Source: Terribacillus aidingensis
GTDB taxonomy: Bacteria; Bacillota; Bacilli; Bacillales; Amphibacillaceae
Assembly: GCF_040703035.1 (NCBI RefSeq)
Contig: NZ_CP159996.1
Span: 1,832,001-1,896,000 of the forward strand
DNA length: 64,000 bases
Direction of reading: 5' to 3'
The notes under the pieces were generated by a model. It had not been told where the DNA came from. It searched no databases and saw only the letters and a list, made by a program, of their open reading frames with translations. Position 1 is the first letter of the stretch. The number at the start of each line of letters is the position of its first letter. Shown one piece after another: positions 26,075-34,936 of this stretch. The position numbers were made by a program, and so were the translations under genes.

Positions 26075-27845
26075 CGAGACTTCCCCTTTCCGAAACATGG
26101 CGAAATGGCAAGTAAAGCCTTACAGTTGCACCCTTTTGATTGTTCTCCAATGAGACACCGTAGTCGTTTCCATACAGCATCTTGATTCGATTGGCAACAT
26201 TGCTTAACCCATAGTGCGCAGATTTTGACGTTATACCTGGTTCCAGACTAAGTTCTTCTTCGAGCTCTGCTTTGACTGCCGGATCGAAGCCTGGCCCATC
26301 ATCGTTTATTGTCAAAATGAGCATATCAGGTGTTTGATTCATCTTGATATCAATATGAATAGCAGTCTTGGTTTCCAGGCCATATTTAATGCTGTTCTCT
26401 ACAATCGGCTGAAGTATGAATTTTGGAACCTGCACAGAAGCTGAGATGTCAGGATAATTCGTCTTCCAAGTGAGCCTGTCATAAAAACGGAACTGCTGGA
26501 TGGACAGGAAATCCTCGACATGCCTCATTTCATCGACAAGTGATACAAATTTGACGCCATTATCCAAAGAATACCGCAGCATTCTGCCAAGCGTCGTTAT
26601 AATATCGATGACCTCTTCCTGCTCTCCAGCTTCTACCGCGTAATTGATCGTTTCCAGTGTATTGAAAATAAAATGTGGATTGATCTGTGTTTGGAGCGCA
26701 TACAATTCAGCTTCCTGCTGTTTAAGTTTGATCATATAATTCTTCTGGATCAAATCACGTATTTCCATAACCATATGATTATAACTTTCTGTCAGCCTGC
26801 CAACCTCATCCTGTTTCGTAACCGGCAGCGTTTGCTGAAACTTTCCGCTTTGGACGCTGCGCATGTTATCCATCAGCCGCTTAATAGGCTGTGAGACATT
26901 ATAGGCAACAAATGTATACAAACACACACTGAATAAAATGAATAGAAGAAAAAGAACAATCGATATGGTGCGTGTTTGCTGCTGTTTGGCAAACAGCTTT
27001 TCTGTGGGTATTTCATAAATCAAAGCATAATCCTGCTGTATGGCTGGAGTGATGCCGATTAGTTTTCCATCCTGCAGAAAGCTTCCGTTATCTATCGGAT
27101 AAAGATCCTTCGGAACAATTTGATCGCTTTTCTCCCTTTTCGAATCATAAGCTATTCTTCCGGATTCCTGTTCCAAAAGCATGATTCTGGCAGCGTTTTG
27201 TTCTTTAATCGTACCTGTGATGCGATCGACAAACGCTACATCCAACGCAAGAAACATCGTACCCAGATAAGCTTGGTTATCACGATCCTGCAGCGGCACT
27301 CCAATTAACAGATAATCAGCATTATTCTCGAAGACAAGATTTGTATCCTGCGGAAGAAGAATCATACTTCCTTTTTCAAGCTCTAAGCTTTGGCCATAAA
27401 CAGCTGCTTCACTTTTAGAAAAACCGCTATAACTTTTGGCTGCGGCTGCGAAAACCCTGTTTTTAGAGAAGACGAAAACCCCGAGCAAATCAGAAGAACT
27501 GCTATGAAGGAAACTGCTGGATAGATAACGTTCCATCATGTATTGCTCCTGCATTGCTTCTGCATGGGACTGGAAACTATCCTCTCTCAATATTTCTATC
27601 ATCTGCTGTGATTGATAAAGTCTTTCGGGCATATTCGCAACATCCTGTACATTACGGTCAATCTGCTGACTTGCCTGCTCAAGCATTTGCGGTACGAGCG
27701 CCCCGATTTGTTCTTCTGCTGCATGTGTATATGCTGTGTAGATAAAAAAACCGAGCAGTGCGACTGGTATGATGGTAAGCAATGTATAAGAAAGCAGCAG
27801 TTTATGCATTAATGACAGATTACGGATTTTCTCTTTAAAAATCAT
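26067..27845 (-). CDS. Sensor histidine kinase (LytS/YesM family)
   Basis: About 592 residues. A transmembrane helix near 15-37 and a second near 290-310 (TISIVLFLLFILFSVCLYTFVAY) flank an extracellular sensor domain of about 250 residues. A HAMP segment, the His-kinase domain of the LytS type (QINPHFIFNTLETINYAVEAGE, phosphorylated His) and an HATPase domain (ILQPIVENSIKYG, NDDGPGFD) follow. ATG 27845 is preferred over the overlapping ATG 27857. It overlaps the upstream binding-protein gene by 11 bases and the regulator gene by 8, so the three are tightly coupled. The binding protein probably presents sugar to its outer domain. Confidence 0.85.
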   Translation of the reverse strand: MIFKEKIRNLSLMHKLLLSYTLLTIIPVALLGFFIYTAYTHAAEEQIGALVPQMLEQASQQIDRNVQDVANMPERLYQSQQMIEILREDSFQSHAEAMQEQYMMERYLSSSFLHSSSSDLLGVFVFSKNRVFAAAAKSYSGFSKSEAAVYGQSLELEKGSMILLPQDTNLVFENNADYLLIGVPLQDRDNQAYLGTMFLALDVAFVDRITGTIKEQNAARIMLLEQESGRIAYDSKREKSDQIVPKDLYPIDNGSFLQDGKLIGITPAIQQDYALIYEIPTEKLFAKQQQTRTISIVLFLLFILFSVCLYTFVAYNVSQPIKRLMDNMRSVQSGKFQQTLPVTKQDEVGRLTESYNHMVMEIRDLIQKNYMIKLKQQEAELYALQTQINPHFIFNTLETINYAVEAGEQEEVIDIITTLGRMLRYSLDNGVKFVSLVDEMRHVEDFLSIQQFRFYDRLTWKTNYPDISASVQVPKFILQPIVENSIKYGLETKTAIHIDIKMNQTPDMLILTINDDGPGFDPAVKAELEEELSLEPGITSKSAHYGLSNVANRIKMLYGNDYGVSLENNQKGATVRLYLPFRHVSERGSLDA

Positions 27846-28869
27846 ATTGATCCACATTCTCCGCCGTAAAGTCTATCGGTTCCCCCATAATGATCTGCTC
27901 TCCCTTTACTTGAATCCTGCCTACACCGTCAATGAGCATGCCGTCTTCAATTACCGCATCCTCTTGCATCAGCTTCGCAATCATGACGGTCAAGTAACCG
28001 AGTTTCTTCGGACTCCACATGGTGATTCCTTGGACATTGCCTTCTTTCAAGTGTTCATTCATGTCACGCGGGGATGCCAAACCGACGATAGCGATATCAT
28101 TTGATAAATTTTCTTCCTTCAAAACGGCCGCTGCTGCTGGAGGACCAAGAGAAGCGATCCCAATTATGCCCTTCAAATCTGGATAGGCTTTCACTACTCG
28201 TTTAGATTCCTGGTATGCTGTGACAGGACTATCATTCGTATACGCTACTTCTCGAAGAATCAGATTCGGATAATAGGCTCGATTATGCTGCTTGATCCAA
28301 TGCAGCCATTCTTCTTGATTGAGCGAAGACTGTGAACCAGAAAGAACGATATACTCGCCTTCTTCCCCGATTTGAGCAGCTAGGCTGTCCAGCAAATGCT
28401 CACCTAACATTTCTGCATCTACCATGTTGATAAAATAGTCCCTGGCTTCGGGATGAGCATCCGCATCCCAAGTCAGAACCGTTATACCTTGCCGTCTGGC
28501 TTCTGCCAATACAGGTGTCAATCTATCTGGATCTATGACACTTACTGCCAAAACGTCAACATCTTGTTTTATGAATGTACGGATGATTTCTTCTTGCTGA
28601 GCAGGATCAGCTGTTGCTGGTCCTTTAAAATGAACAGTAGCACCAGAGGACTTCGCCGCTTCCTCCACTCCCTGTTGTACAGCCTGGAAATAAGGAATTT
28701 CCTTCACTTTCGGCACAATGGCAATATCGATTTGTTCCGTTTGTTCCGTTTGTTCCGTTTGCTCCGGATGCGGCTCTGACGGCGTTTCCTGCACATAGAG
28801 TATTTCCTTTTTATTGCAAGCGCTTACAAAAATCAACAGAATAAGCAGGACGAGCGATTTCTTTTGCAT
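27835..28869 (-). CDS. Sugar-binding lipoprotein of a sensor triad (RhaS paralogue)
   Basis: 344 residues. Lipobox VSAC (Cys near 18), then a short linker with a threefold EQT repeat, then a type I periplasmic-binding-protein domain (PYFQAVQQGVEEAAK, QDVDVLAVSVIDPDRL) and a C-terminal GEPIDFTAENVDQYDF that aligns with the tail of the ABC binding protein at 19787-20830. No permease or ATPase is adjacent; instead it overlaps the LytS-type kinase gene. That arrangement resembles sugar-sensing three-component systems such as XylFII-LytS-YesN, in which the binding protein is the ligand sensor. Ligand is probably L-rhamnose, by inference. A cre-like site lies in its signal-peptide codons. Confidence 0.82.
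   Translation of the reverse strand: MQKKSLVLLILLIFVSACNKKEILYVQETPSEPHPEQTEQTEQTEQIDIAIVPKVKEIPYFQAVQQGVEEAAKSSGATVHFKGPATADPAQQEEIIRTFIKQDVDVLAVSVIDPDRLTPVLAEARRQGITVLTWDADAHPEARDYFINMVDAEMLGEHLLDSLAAQIGEEGEYIVLSGSQSSLNQEEWLHWIKQHNRAYYPNLILREVAYTNDSPVTAYQESKRVVKAYPDLKGIIGIASLGPPAAAAVLKEENLSNDIAIVGLASPRDMNEHLKEGNVQGITMWSPKKLGYLTVMIAKLMQEDAVIEDGMLIDGVGRIQVKGEQIIMGEPIDFTAENVDQYDF
28735..28767. repeat. 9-bp tandem repeat encoding EQT
   Basis: Just over three copies of the 9-base unit TTTGTTCCG lie in tandem within the linker codons of the binding lipoprotein, giving EQT-EQT-EQT. Such in-frame repeats can gain or lose units by slippage without breaking the gene, changing only linker length. Confidence 0.7.
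28815..28828. promoter_or_regulatory. cre-like site inside the sensory binding-protein gene
   Basis: TGCAAGCGCTTACA matches the relaxed cre consensus (TGNAANCGNNNNCA) fully and the strict one at 13 of 14. It lies about 40 bases inside the coding region, covering the lipobox codons. Intragenic cre sites acting as roadblocks are known, but the codons for VSAC could create it by chance. Confidence 0.5.
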
Positions 28870-28885
28870 AGTACCATCCTTAGCA

Positions 28886-28911
28886 ACCCCGCAAAGCTTA
28901 CCTTGCGGGGT
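28886..28911 (-). other. GC-rich hairpin between rhaR and the sensor triad
   Basis: ACCCCGCAA and TTGCGGGGT form a 9-bp perfect stem with an 8-base loop, 8 bases after the rhaR stop and 17 before the next start. There is no T-tract, so it is more likely an RNA processing/stability element or weak attenuator than a full terminator. Confidence 0.5.
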
Positions 28912-28918
28912 CAGTTGA

Positions 28919-29680
28919 TTAGTTCACAGCCTGGAACTCCATGTTCTGTTTTTCAAAATAGCTTTTAGTAGCAGAATCGATTCCTGCATCCGTGTAGACT
29001 TTTGAAATCCGCCCAAGTTCGGTAATAGTCGCAAAAGCCCTCTTCCCGAATTTACTTGAATCAGCTAACAAAATTGTTTTGCCTGCGATCTCGATCATCT
29101 TTTTCTTTACGATAGCCTGCTGTTCATTCGAGTCACTCAGACCATGTTCGAGATGCACGCTTTTACAGGAAAGAAAGGTTTTATCCACATAATAAGTTGT
29201 CAATGACCTTTCTGTCAGCGGACCTACGAAGGATAAAGATTTCGATAGCAGCTGTCCGCCGAGCGAAATGACTCGTATTTGGTCCTTTAAACTGCAAGCA
29301 AGCGCCACCTTGATACTATTGGTTATGATCGTCAGTGGCATATTTGGCAATTCCTTTGCCATATACCATGCTGTTGTACTGGCATCCAGTATGATCCGCT
29401 CTCCAGTCTGAATTTCGGAAACTGCTGCTTTGGCAATTGCCTGCTTTTCCTGCATACGCATCACTTCACGCGCTTCATGGGCAATCTCGGTTGCCCCTTC
29501 CTCGATGCGTACTGCTCCGCCATGACTGCGATGCAGCAGCTGTTCCCTTTCCAGCTTCTCAAGGTCACGCCGTATCGTCTCCTCGGTTACATGAAAAAGA
29601 GAACTGAGTTCGGTAACTCTAACACTGGCCCGCTCGTTGACCAGTTCTACGATCTTCCTTTGTCTTTCTGCAACTAACAT
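28919..29680 (-). CDS. rhaR: DeoR-family transcriptional regulator of the rhamnose genes
   Basis: 253 residues from ATG 29680 (AGGAAAAGGG upstream). The longer frame to 29722 would translate the promoter -10 itself and is rejected. The N-terminal DeoR helix-turn-helix is clear: MLVAERQRKIVELVNERASV, followed by VTEETIRRDLEKLE and LHRSHGGAV. A C-terminal phosphosugar-sensing domain has ILDASTTAWYMAKEL and ILLADSSKFGKRAF. In B. subtilis a DeoR-type RhaR controls the rhaEW-R-B-M-A operon; here the gene follows rhaA. It has a promoter of its own overlapping the rhaA stop codon. Confidence 0.8.
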   Translation of the reverse strand: MLVAERQRKIVELVNERASVRVTELSSLFHVTEETIRRDLEKLEREQLLHRSHGGAVRIEEGATEIAHEAREVMRMQEKQAIAKAAVSEIQTGERIILDASTTAWYMAKELPNMPLTIITNSIKVALACSLKDQIRVISLGGQLLSKSLSFVGPLTERSLTTYYVDKTFLSCKSVHLEHGLSDSNEQQAIVKKKMIEIAGKTILLADSSKFGKRAFATITELGRISKVYTDAGIDSATKSYFEKQNMEFQAVN

Positions 29681-29707
29681 CCCTTTTCCTGCCTTTATCA
29701 CGTTTTG

Positions 29708-29737
29708 ATTATAGTGTAGCATAATCTAACGTGTTAC
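29708..29737 (-). promoter_or_regulatory. Probable promoter of rhaR
   Basis: On the minus strand GTAACA (29737-29732), an 18-base spacer and TATAAT (29713-29708). The -35 overlaps the rhaA stop codon. The -10 is perfect; the -35 matches 4 of 6. Confidence 0.5.
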
Positions 29738-30987
29738 CGCTGAGCCATTTCGTTTCTTTCGTACTCCTGGACATGCTGCAGCCAAGCCGTCCCGCGCGGT
29801 ACTTGCATTTCCTGGCAGAAATAATCCCATACTGCGCCAAATGGATAACTTTTCAGCTCTTCCATCAGCATAAGTCTTTCTGTGAATTGTCCCTTCTCTT
29901 GATATTCTTTCAGCTCTGCATGCGGTGTAAGCAATGCATAAAGAAGAGCTTTCTGCATATTGCGGGTACCAATTACCCAAGCAGCAACACGATTGATACT
30001 GGCGTCAAAGAAATCAAGCCCGATCCGTATTGTATCCAGCGTGTTATTGCGAACCAGCTCATGGGCAATCTCCTTCAGCTCGTCATCAAACGTCACTACA
30101 TGGTCGCTGTCCCAGCGTACCGGACGTGATACATGCAAAGCAATTTTATCTGTAAATGGAAGCGTACCGCTGAGCTTGTTCGAAACCATTTCCGTCGGAT
30201 GATAATGCCCAGTATCCATCAGCAAATGTTTGCCGCGAGTCAAAGCGTAACCCATGTAAAATTCATGAGAGCCGACAACATAGGACTCCGAGCCGATGCC
30301 GAACAGCTTGCTTTCTACAGCATCGATATTGTATTTTTCATCAATTTCGACAGCAAAAATCTGATCGAGTGAGCGCTTCAGGCGTTCTCTTGGTGTTAGC
30401 CGATCACTTGGTACGTCCTTATAGCCATCTGGGATCCAGATATTCGTAAGGCTGGCTGAACCAAGCTCTTTTCCGAAATACTCCCCGATACGGCGTGATG
30501 CGATGCAGTGCTCTATCCAAAATTGGCGGATTTCTTCAGCCGGATGGGCTAGGGTTAGACCATCGGCCGCTTTTTCATGGGAAAAGATCGTCGGATTGAA
30601 ATCCAGTCCTAAATCATGCTGCTTTGCCCACTCTACCCAGTTCCGGAAATGTTCCGGCTTAATTTCATTACGCTCCACGTGCTGACCGTTTGTTTCCGCG
30701 TAAATTGCGTGCAAATTGATACGATGCTTGCCTGGAATGAGACGTAATGCCATTTCAAGGTCTGCGCGCAGTTCTTCCGGCGTTGTAGCTTTTCCAGGAT
30801 AATTACCTGTCACATCGATTCCGCCTGACAGCTCATTCTGCTGCACTTCGAACCCGCCGATATCATCTCCCTGCCAGCAATGGATACTGATTGGTACCGT
30901 TTTCAATTTGTTCAATGCAGCTTCTACGTCGACACCTAATGCCTCGTACATCGATTTTGCCAGTTCATACGCTTTAATTACTGTCAT
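29734..30987 (-). CDS. rhaA: L-rhamnose isomerase
   Basis: 417 residues, the usual length. Diagnostic stretches are [17 protein letters not shown] near residues 31-47, [32 protein letters not shown] and [12 protein letters not shown], which contribute metal-binding Glu, Asp and His. It converts L-rhamnose to L-rhamnulose with a divalent metal. ATG behind GAGGAGGAA, 12 bases after rhaM. Confidence 0.96.
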   Translation of the reverse strand: MTVIKAYELAKSMYEALGVDVEAALNKLKTVPISIHCWQGDDIGGFEVQQNELSGGIDVTGNYPGKATTPEELRADLEMALRLIPGKHRINLHAIYAETNGQHVERNEIKPEHFRNWVEWAKQHDLGLDFNPTIFSHEKAADGLTLAHPAEEIRQFWIEHCIASRRIGEYFGKELGSASLTNIWIPDGYKDVPSDRLTPRERLKRSLDQIFAVEIDEKYNIDAVESKLFGIGSESYVVGSHEFYMGYALTRGKHLLMDTGHYHPTEMVSNKLSGTLPFTDKIALHVSRPVRWDSDHVVTFDDELKEIAHELVRNNTLDTIRIGLDFFDASINRVAAWVIGTRNMQKALLYALLTPHAELKEYQEKGQFTERLMLMEELKSYPFGAVWDYFCQEMQVPRGTAWLQHVQEYERNEMAQR

Positions 30988-30999
30988 ATGTTTTCCTCC

Positions 31000-31314
31000 T
31001 CAATCTAAATGAAATACTTCGTTCACCGTTTCACTGACCGGACTATGATCAGGGTTCGTCTGCATGATATCCCGCATATATGTCCACCATCGCTGACACA
31101 CTTCTGTTTGGGCTATGCTAGCATGCTTTTCTTCTGATTCTGCTTCCAAATAGGCGAATAACATAGCAGTTGGTTCATGCAGGAAGATACTGTAGTTGCT
31201 GACACCATGCTCCTTCAAAACCTGCTCCATTTCTGGCCATAGCTTATCATGACGTTCTTTGTATTCATCGAATTTATCCCGGTAAACATACATCACACTA
31301 GCTTTTCGAATCAT
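31000..31314 (-). CDS. rhaM: L-rhamnose mutarotase
   Basis: 104 residues, a small ferredoxin-like barrel protein. RKASVMYVYRDKFDEYKERH carries the conserved Tyr and His, and the WWTYMRDIM segment is typical of RhaM/YulD. It interconverts the alpha and beta anomers of L-rhamnose so that the isomerase is supplied. It overlaps the end of rhaB by 17 bases and its ribosome site GGAGG lies in rhaB codons. Confidence 0.95.
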   Translation of the reverse strand: MIRKASVMYVYRDKFDEYKERHDKLWPEMEQVLKEHGVSNYSIFLHEPTAMLFAYLEAESEEKHASIAQTEVCQRWWTYMRDIMQTNPDHSPVSETVNEVFHLD

Positions 31315-32743
31315 GTATTGTCCTCCTTTTTTCCCCGGTTACATCACGACCGTCTGGCAAGAAAGTCTCGACTGGAAAGGATTCACGGATAAGCTGTCGG
31401 CCAGCATCCAAAGAATCCAGCTCACCTGCGGCTATCATCTGTACAATCAAATTCCCAAGAGCTGTCGCTTCTGTAGGACCAGCAACTACTTGTAATCCGC
31501 TGTAATCTGCTGTCAGCTGATTCAGCACATTATTCTGTGACCCTCCGCCGACTATGTGCAGAGTTTGAATGCTTTCTCCTGTCAGAGCTTCCAACTCCTT
31601 CAAAGCTTCGCTGTAAGCAATAGCCAGATTATGGAACACTGTCAGGCTGAGCTCTCCGATACTTACAGGTACAAATTGATCCGTTTCTCGGCAATAGTCC
31701 TGGATTTCCTCAATCATGTTGTCTGGCTTTAGAAATCTTGCATCATTCAAGTTGACTGAAGCTATCTGTTTCAGGTTAGTCTGCTTTGCTTCCTCAACCA
31801 TCTCACCAAAATTATAATCAACCGGATATACTCTTCTGATTTCCTGTATCACCCACATGCCGATGATATTTTTCAAGTACCGATACGTGTTGTTAATGCC
31901 CCATTCATTCGTAAAATTCTTCTCTAAACTCCTGTCCTCCAGGATCGGCTGTTTTCGCTCAGTCCCAATCAGTGACCAGGTGCCGCTGCTAAGATATGCC
32001 CATCGTTCCCCACTAGCAGGCACCCCGGCGATTGCAGAGGCTGTATCATGCGACCCTATAGCAATAACAGTACAAACAGGAAGGTCATATTGTTCTTTTA
32101 GAGTGGCGCTGAGATCACCGATAATTGTGCCGGCTTCAATGAGAGGAGCAAACTGTTCAGAGTGGAAACCTGTTAAAGCAAGCAAATCTGTATTGTAATC
32201 CTTCGTAAGCGGCTGTAACAGCTGCATTGTAGAAGCATTGGTCGCTTCCATCACTTTTTTCCCGGTAAGTCTGTAGTTCAGATAATCCGGAACAAGCAAA
32301 ATCGTTTCTGTTTTTTGAATCAGCTCTTCACTTTCTGTGAAGAGCTGATATATTGTGTTGAAGGGCTGAAACTGGATGCCTGTTTTTCGGTAGATTTCAT
32401 TTTTTGATACCTCTTCCCACACCTGTTCCATCACACCATCTGTCCGGGAATCCCGGTAAGCGATCACATCACGCAATCGCTCACCATTCTCCCCTAGCAA
32501 CACGTAGTCCACTGCCCATGTATCAATTCCGAGCGTACATGTGGCGATACCTTGCTGCTTTGCTATTTCCAACCCTCTTAAAATCTGTTCTTCCAGATGA
32601 TCAATATCCCAGCAGAGGTGGTCTCCTTGTTTCTGATAGCCATTCGCAAAACGGTGGATCTCTTGGATGACGAGCTTTCCGTCTTTTAGTTCAGCAGAGA
32701 CCAGCCGCCCGCTTGACGCACCGATATCAACCGCAATATGCAT
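31298..32743 (-). CDS. rhaB: L-rhamnulokinase
   Basis: 481 residues of the FGGY kinase family. The N-terminal AVDIGASSGRLV ATP-binding motif, LGIDTWAVDYVLL and the C-terminal HIVGGGSQNNVLNQLTAD segment are typical of rhamnulokinase. It phosphorylates L-rhamnulose at C1. ATG behind AGGGGGATA, 11 bases after rhaEW; its 3' end overlaps rhaM. Confidence 0.95.
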   Translation of the reverse strand: MHIAVDIGASSGRLVSAELKDGKLVIQEIHRFANGYQKQGDHLCWDIDHLEEQILRGLEIAKQQGIATCTLGIDTWAVDYVLLGENGERLRDVIAYRDSRTDGVMEQVWEEVSKNEIYRKTGIQFQPFNTIYQLFTESEELIQKTETILLVPDYLNYRLTGKKVMEATNASTMQLLQPLTKDYNTDLLALTGFHSEQFAPLIEAGTIIGDLSATLKEQYDLPVCTVIAIGSHDTASAIAGVPASGERWAYLSSGTWSLIGTERKQPILEDRSLEKNFTNEWGINNTYRYLKNIIGMWVIQEIRRVYPVDYNFGEMVEEAKQTNLKQIASVNLNDARFLKPDNMIEEIQDYCRETDQFVPVSIGELSLTVFHNLAIAYSEALKELEALTGESIQTLHIVGGGSQNNVLNQLTADYSGLQVVAGPTEATALGNLIVQMIAAGELDSLDAGRQLIRESFPVETFLPDGRDVTGEKRRTIHDSKS

Positions 32744-32754
32744 GCGATATCCCC

Positions 32755-34821
32755 CTATCTAGTGAAGGCAGCCGGTACGCCGCCGTCCACTGTTATCATG
32801 CAGCCAGTTGTTTTTTGCGCTGCATCTGAGGCGAAGAAAGCAATGGATTCCGCGATATCACTTGGATAAATATTCACACCAAGTGTCGTCCGTTTACGAT
32901 AATGCTCTTCCAATTCATCTGGTGAAATATTATAAGCAGCTGCCCGTTCCTCACGCCATTTAGAACCCCAGATCGCAGACCCCTGCAGCACAGCATCAGG
33001 AAGGACACCGTTTACCCGAATCCCATAGCTGCCGCCTTCTGCAGCAATACATCTAGCCAAATGCATTTCCATTGCTTTCACTGCACTGTAAGCCGCTGCA
33101 TTCTTGCCGGCATAAACAGAGTTTTTCGATCCGACAAATACCATACTTCCGCCAATACCTTGCTGTTTCATCAATCGGAAGGCTTCACGGGCAACGAGGA
33201 AATATCCTGTACCTAATACATCCATATTAAGCTGCCATTCTTTTAATGTCGTTTCATCGAATGGGCTGCTTGTAGCAAGACCTGCATTATTGACGATGTG
33301 ATCTACTCCGCCAAATTGTCGAACCGCTTTCTCGAACGCTTCAGTGATAGCAGTTTCATCGGTTACATCCATTTTGACCGCTATTGCACGTCCCGCTCCA
33401 TATGTTTCATTTAGCTCTTGAGCGACCTTTTCTGCACCTTCAAGATTGATATCGGTCACAACCGCATGAGCACCACCCTCCAGGAAGACGCGCAATGTTG
33501 CACTGCCGATACCGCCGGCACCGCCTGTGACGAGAACGACTGAGCGGCTGAACCTTGCTTCAGGTGGTGCCAAGGACAGCTTATACAGCTCCAATGGCCA
33601 GTACTCCACAGCAAACGATTCTGCTTCAGACAAGGAAACAAAGTCACCGAGTGCTGTTGCTCCTTTCATCACTGCAATTGCACGATGATACAAAGCAGCA
33701 CTGATATCAGCAGCTTTCTTGTCCTTGCCTGTCGTCACCATCCCTACACCCGGAATGAGCACAACTCTAGGTACAGCTTCGAACATCACATCTCCCTCAG
33801 AAGCGAGGCGATTGAAATAATCCTGGTATTCTTTCGCGAAGTTTTGGATGCCTTCTTCTACTTTTCGAAGCAATGTCTCAGCATCCTCAGCAGATGGATC
33901 GAATGCAATGTACAAAGGCGTACGCTTTGTATGTACAAGATGATCCGGACACGCCGCTCCTATCTGACTCAGCTGCTGTGCTTGTTCGCTGTTCACGAAT
34001 TCGAGCACATCTTCGCTATCGTCGAAGCTTAGAATCATTTTCTTTTCTCCGCTCACTGCACCTCTGATGACTGGCATCACTTTCGTAATAAGCTGTTGTC
34101 GTTTTTGTTTATCCAAAGCGGCAACCTTCTCTCCGCCAAAAGCTTTTGTTTCCGATTGCTTTTGTCGAATATAGCTTTCTGCTTCATTAATGACAGCAAT
34201 CGTCCGATCATAACTCTCTTTCGCTGTCTCTCCCCAAACGACCAAGCCATGCTTTTCCATCAGAACAAGTTCTGCCTGCGGGTTTGCTGCAACTGCTTCT
34301 GCAATCATTTTAGACAAAGTGAATCCTGGCCGGATATAAGGAACCCAGACGAATCGCCCACCGAATATTTCTTTCGCGATTTCCTCTCCATTATCTGCAC
34401 AGCATAGACTGATGATGCTGTCAGGATGTGTATGGTCAACATGCTTGAATGGCAGGAACGCATGCAGCAGTGTTTCAATAGAAGCACGCGGATGACTAGC
34501 ATCAATCATGCATTGACTTAAATAAGCAACCATTTCTTCATCAGACATCGAATCCCTTTCAATCAATGGGCGAATATCCTCCATCCGCAAACCGGTGAAA
34601 TTATGCGCGCCCATGGATGCTAAATCAGAACCGCTTCCTTTCACATACATAACTTCTATCGGACGTCCGCGGAAGTCCTCGATCGTAGTTTTCATGGATG
34701 TATTTCCGCCACCCCAGTTACAGACAGAACGATCACTTCCAATTAAATTCGATCTATATACGAGTTCATCGAGCCCTTCGACCTGATTTGCATTAGATTC
34801 ATTCCATTTATTCTGTACCAA
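32755..34821 (-). CDS. rhaEW: Bifunctional rhamnulose-1-phosphate aldolase / lactaldehyde dehydrogenase
   Basis: About 688 residues. The N-terminal half is a class II aldolase/adducin domain (VYRSNLIGSDRSVCNWGGGNTS and HTHPDSII with zinc-ligand histidines). The C-terminal half, from about residue 425, is a short-chain dehydrogenase with VTGGAGGIGSAT and the YSAVK catalytic pair. This is the B. subtilis YuxG/RhaEW fusion: the aldolase makes dihydroxyacetone phosphate and L-lactaldehyde, and the dehydrogenase oxidises the aldehyde. I place the start at TTG 34821 because AAGGAG lies 8 bases upstream; the GTG at 34830 overlaps that site. First gene of the rhamnose catabolic operon. Confidence 0.92.
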   Translation of the reverse strand: MVQNKWNESNANQVEGLDELVYRSNLIGSDRSVCNWGGGNTSMKTTIEDFRGRPIEVMYVKGSGSDLASMGAHNFTGLRMEDIRPLIERDSMSDEEMVAYLSQCMIDASHPRASIETLLHAFLPFKHVDHTHPDSIISLCCADNGEEIAKEIFGGRFVWVPYIRPGFTLSKMIAEAVAANPQAELVLMEKHGLVVWGETAKESYDRTIAVINEAESYIRQKQSETKAFGGEKVAALDKQKRQQLITKVMPVIRGAVSGEKKMILSFDDSEDVLEFVNSEQAQQLSQIGAACPDHLVHTKRTPLYIAFDPSAEDAETLLRKVEEGIQNFAKEYQDYFNRLASEGDVMFEAVPRVVLIPGVGMVTTGKDKKAADISAALYHRAIAVMKGATALGDFVSLSEAESFAVEYWPLELYKLSLAPPEARFSRSVVLVTGGAGGIGSATLRVFLEGGAHAVVTDINLEGAEKVAQELNETYGAGRAIAVKMDVTDETAITEAFEKAVRQFGGVDHIVNNAGLATSSPFDETTLKEWQLNMDVLGTGYFLVAREAFRLMKQQGIGGSMVFVGSKNSVYAGKNAAAYSAVKAMEMHLARCIAAEGGSYGIRVNGVLPDAVLQGSAIWGSKWREERAAAYNISPDELEEHYRKRTTLGVNIYPSDIAESIAFFASDAAQKTTGCMITVDGGVPAAFTR

Positions 34822-34844
34822 CTTTACCACTCCTTCTACAATTG

Positions 34845-34858
34845 ATGAAGCGCTTTCA
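34845..34858. promoter_or_regulatory. cre-like site before rhaEW
   Basis: ATGAAGCGCTTTCA contains a perfect AAGCGCTT core and matches the strict cre consensus at 11 of 14 positions. It lies 13 bases downstream of the -10 box, in the untranslated leader, a position suited to CcpA blocking transcription. Confidence 0.6.
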
Positions 34859-34870
34859 AATTATGAATTC

Positions 34871-34876
34871 ATTATA
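34871..34876 (-). promoter_or_regulatory. -10 box of the rhaEW promoter
   Basis: Perfect TATAAT on the minus strand. No good -35 hexamer is found 16-18 bases upstream (CACACA region). The block shared with the MFS promoter lies directly above it. Confidence 0.6.
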
Positions 34877-34892
34877 TAACAGATTTACTTCC

Positions 34893-34927
34893 GTGTGTGT
34901 ATTTATCTTTATTTTTATTTGTTTATT
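34893..34927 (-). promoter_or_regulatory. A-rich block shared with the MFS promoter (candidate operator)
   Basis: On the minus strand the core AATAAAGATAAATACACAC recurs as AATAAAGATAGATAAACAC before the MFS gene. In both places AAAGATA ends exactly 27 bases before TATAAT. Identical placement at two rhamnose-island promoters suggests a binding site for RhaR or another regulator. The call is inference. Confidence 0.5.
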
Positions 34928-34936
34928 TTTGTTTTG

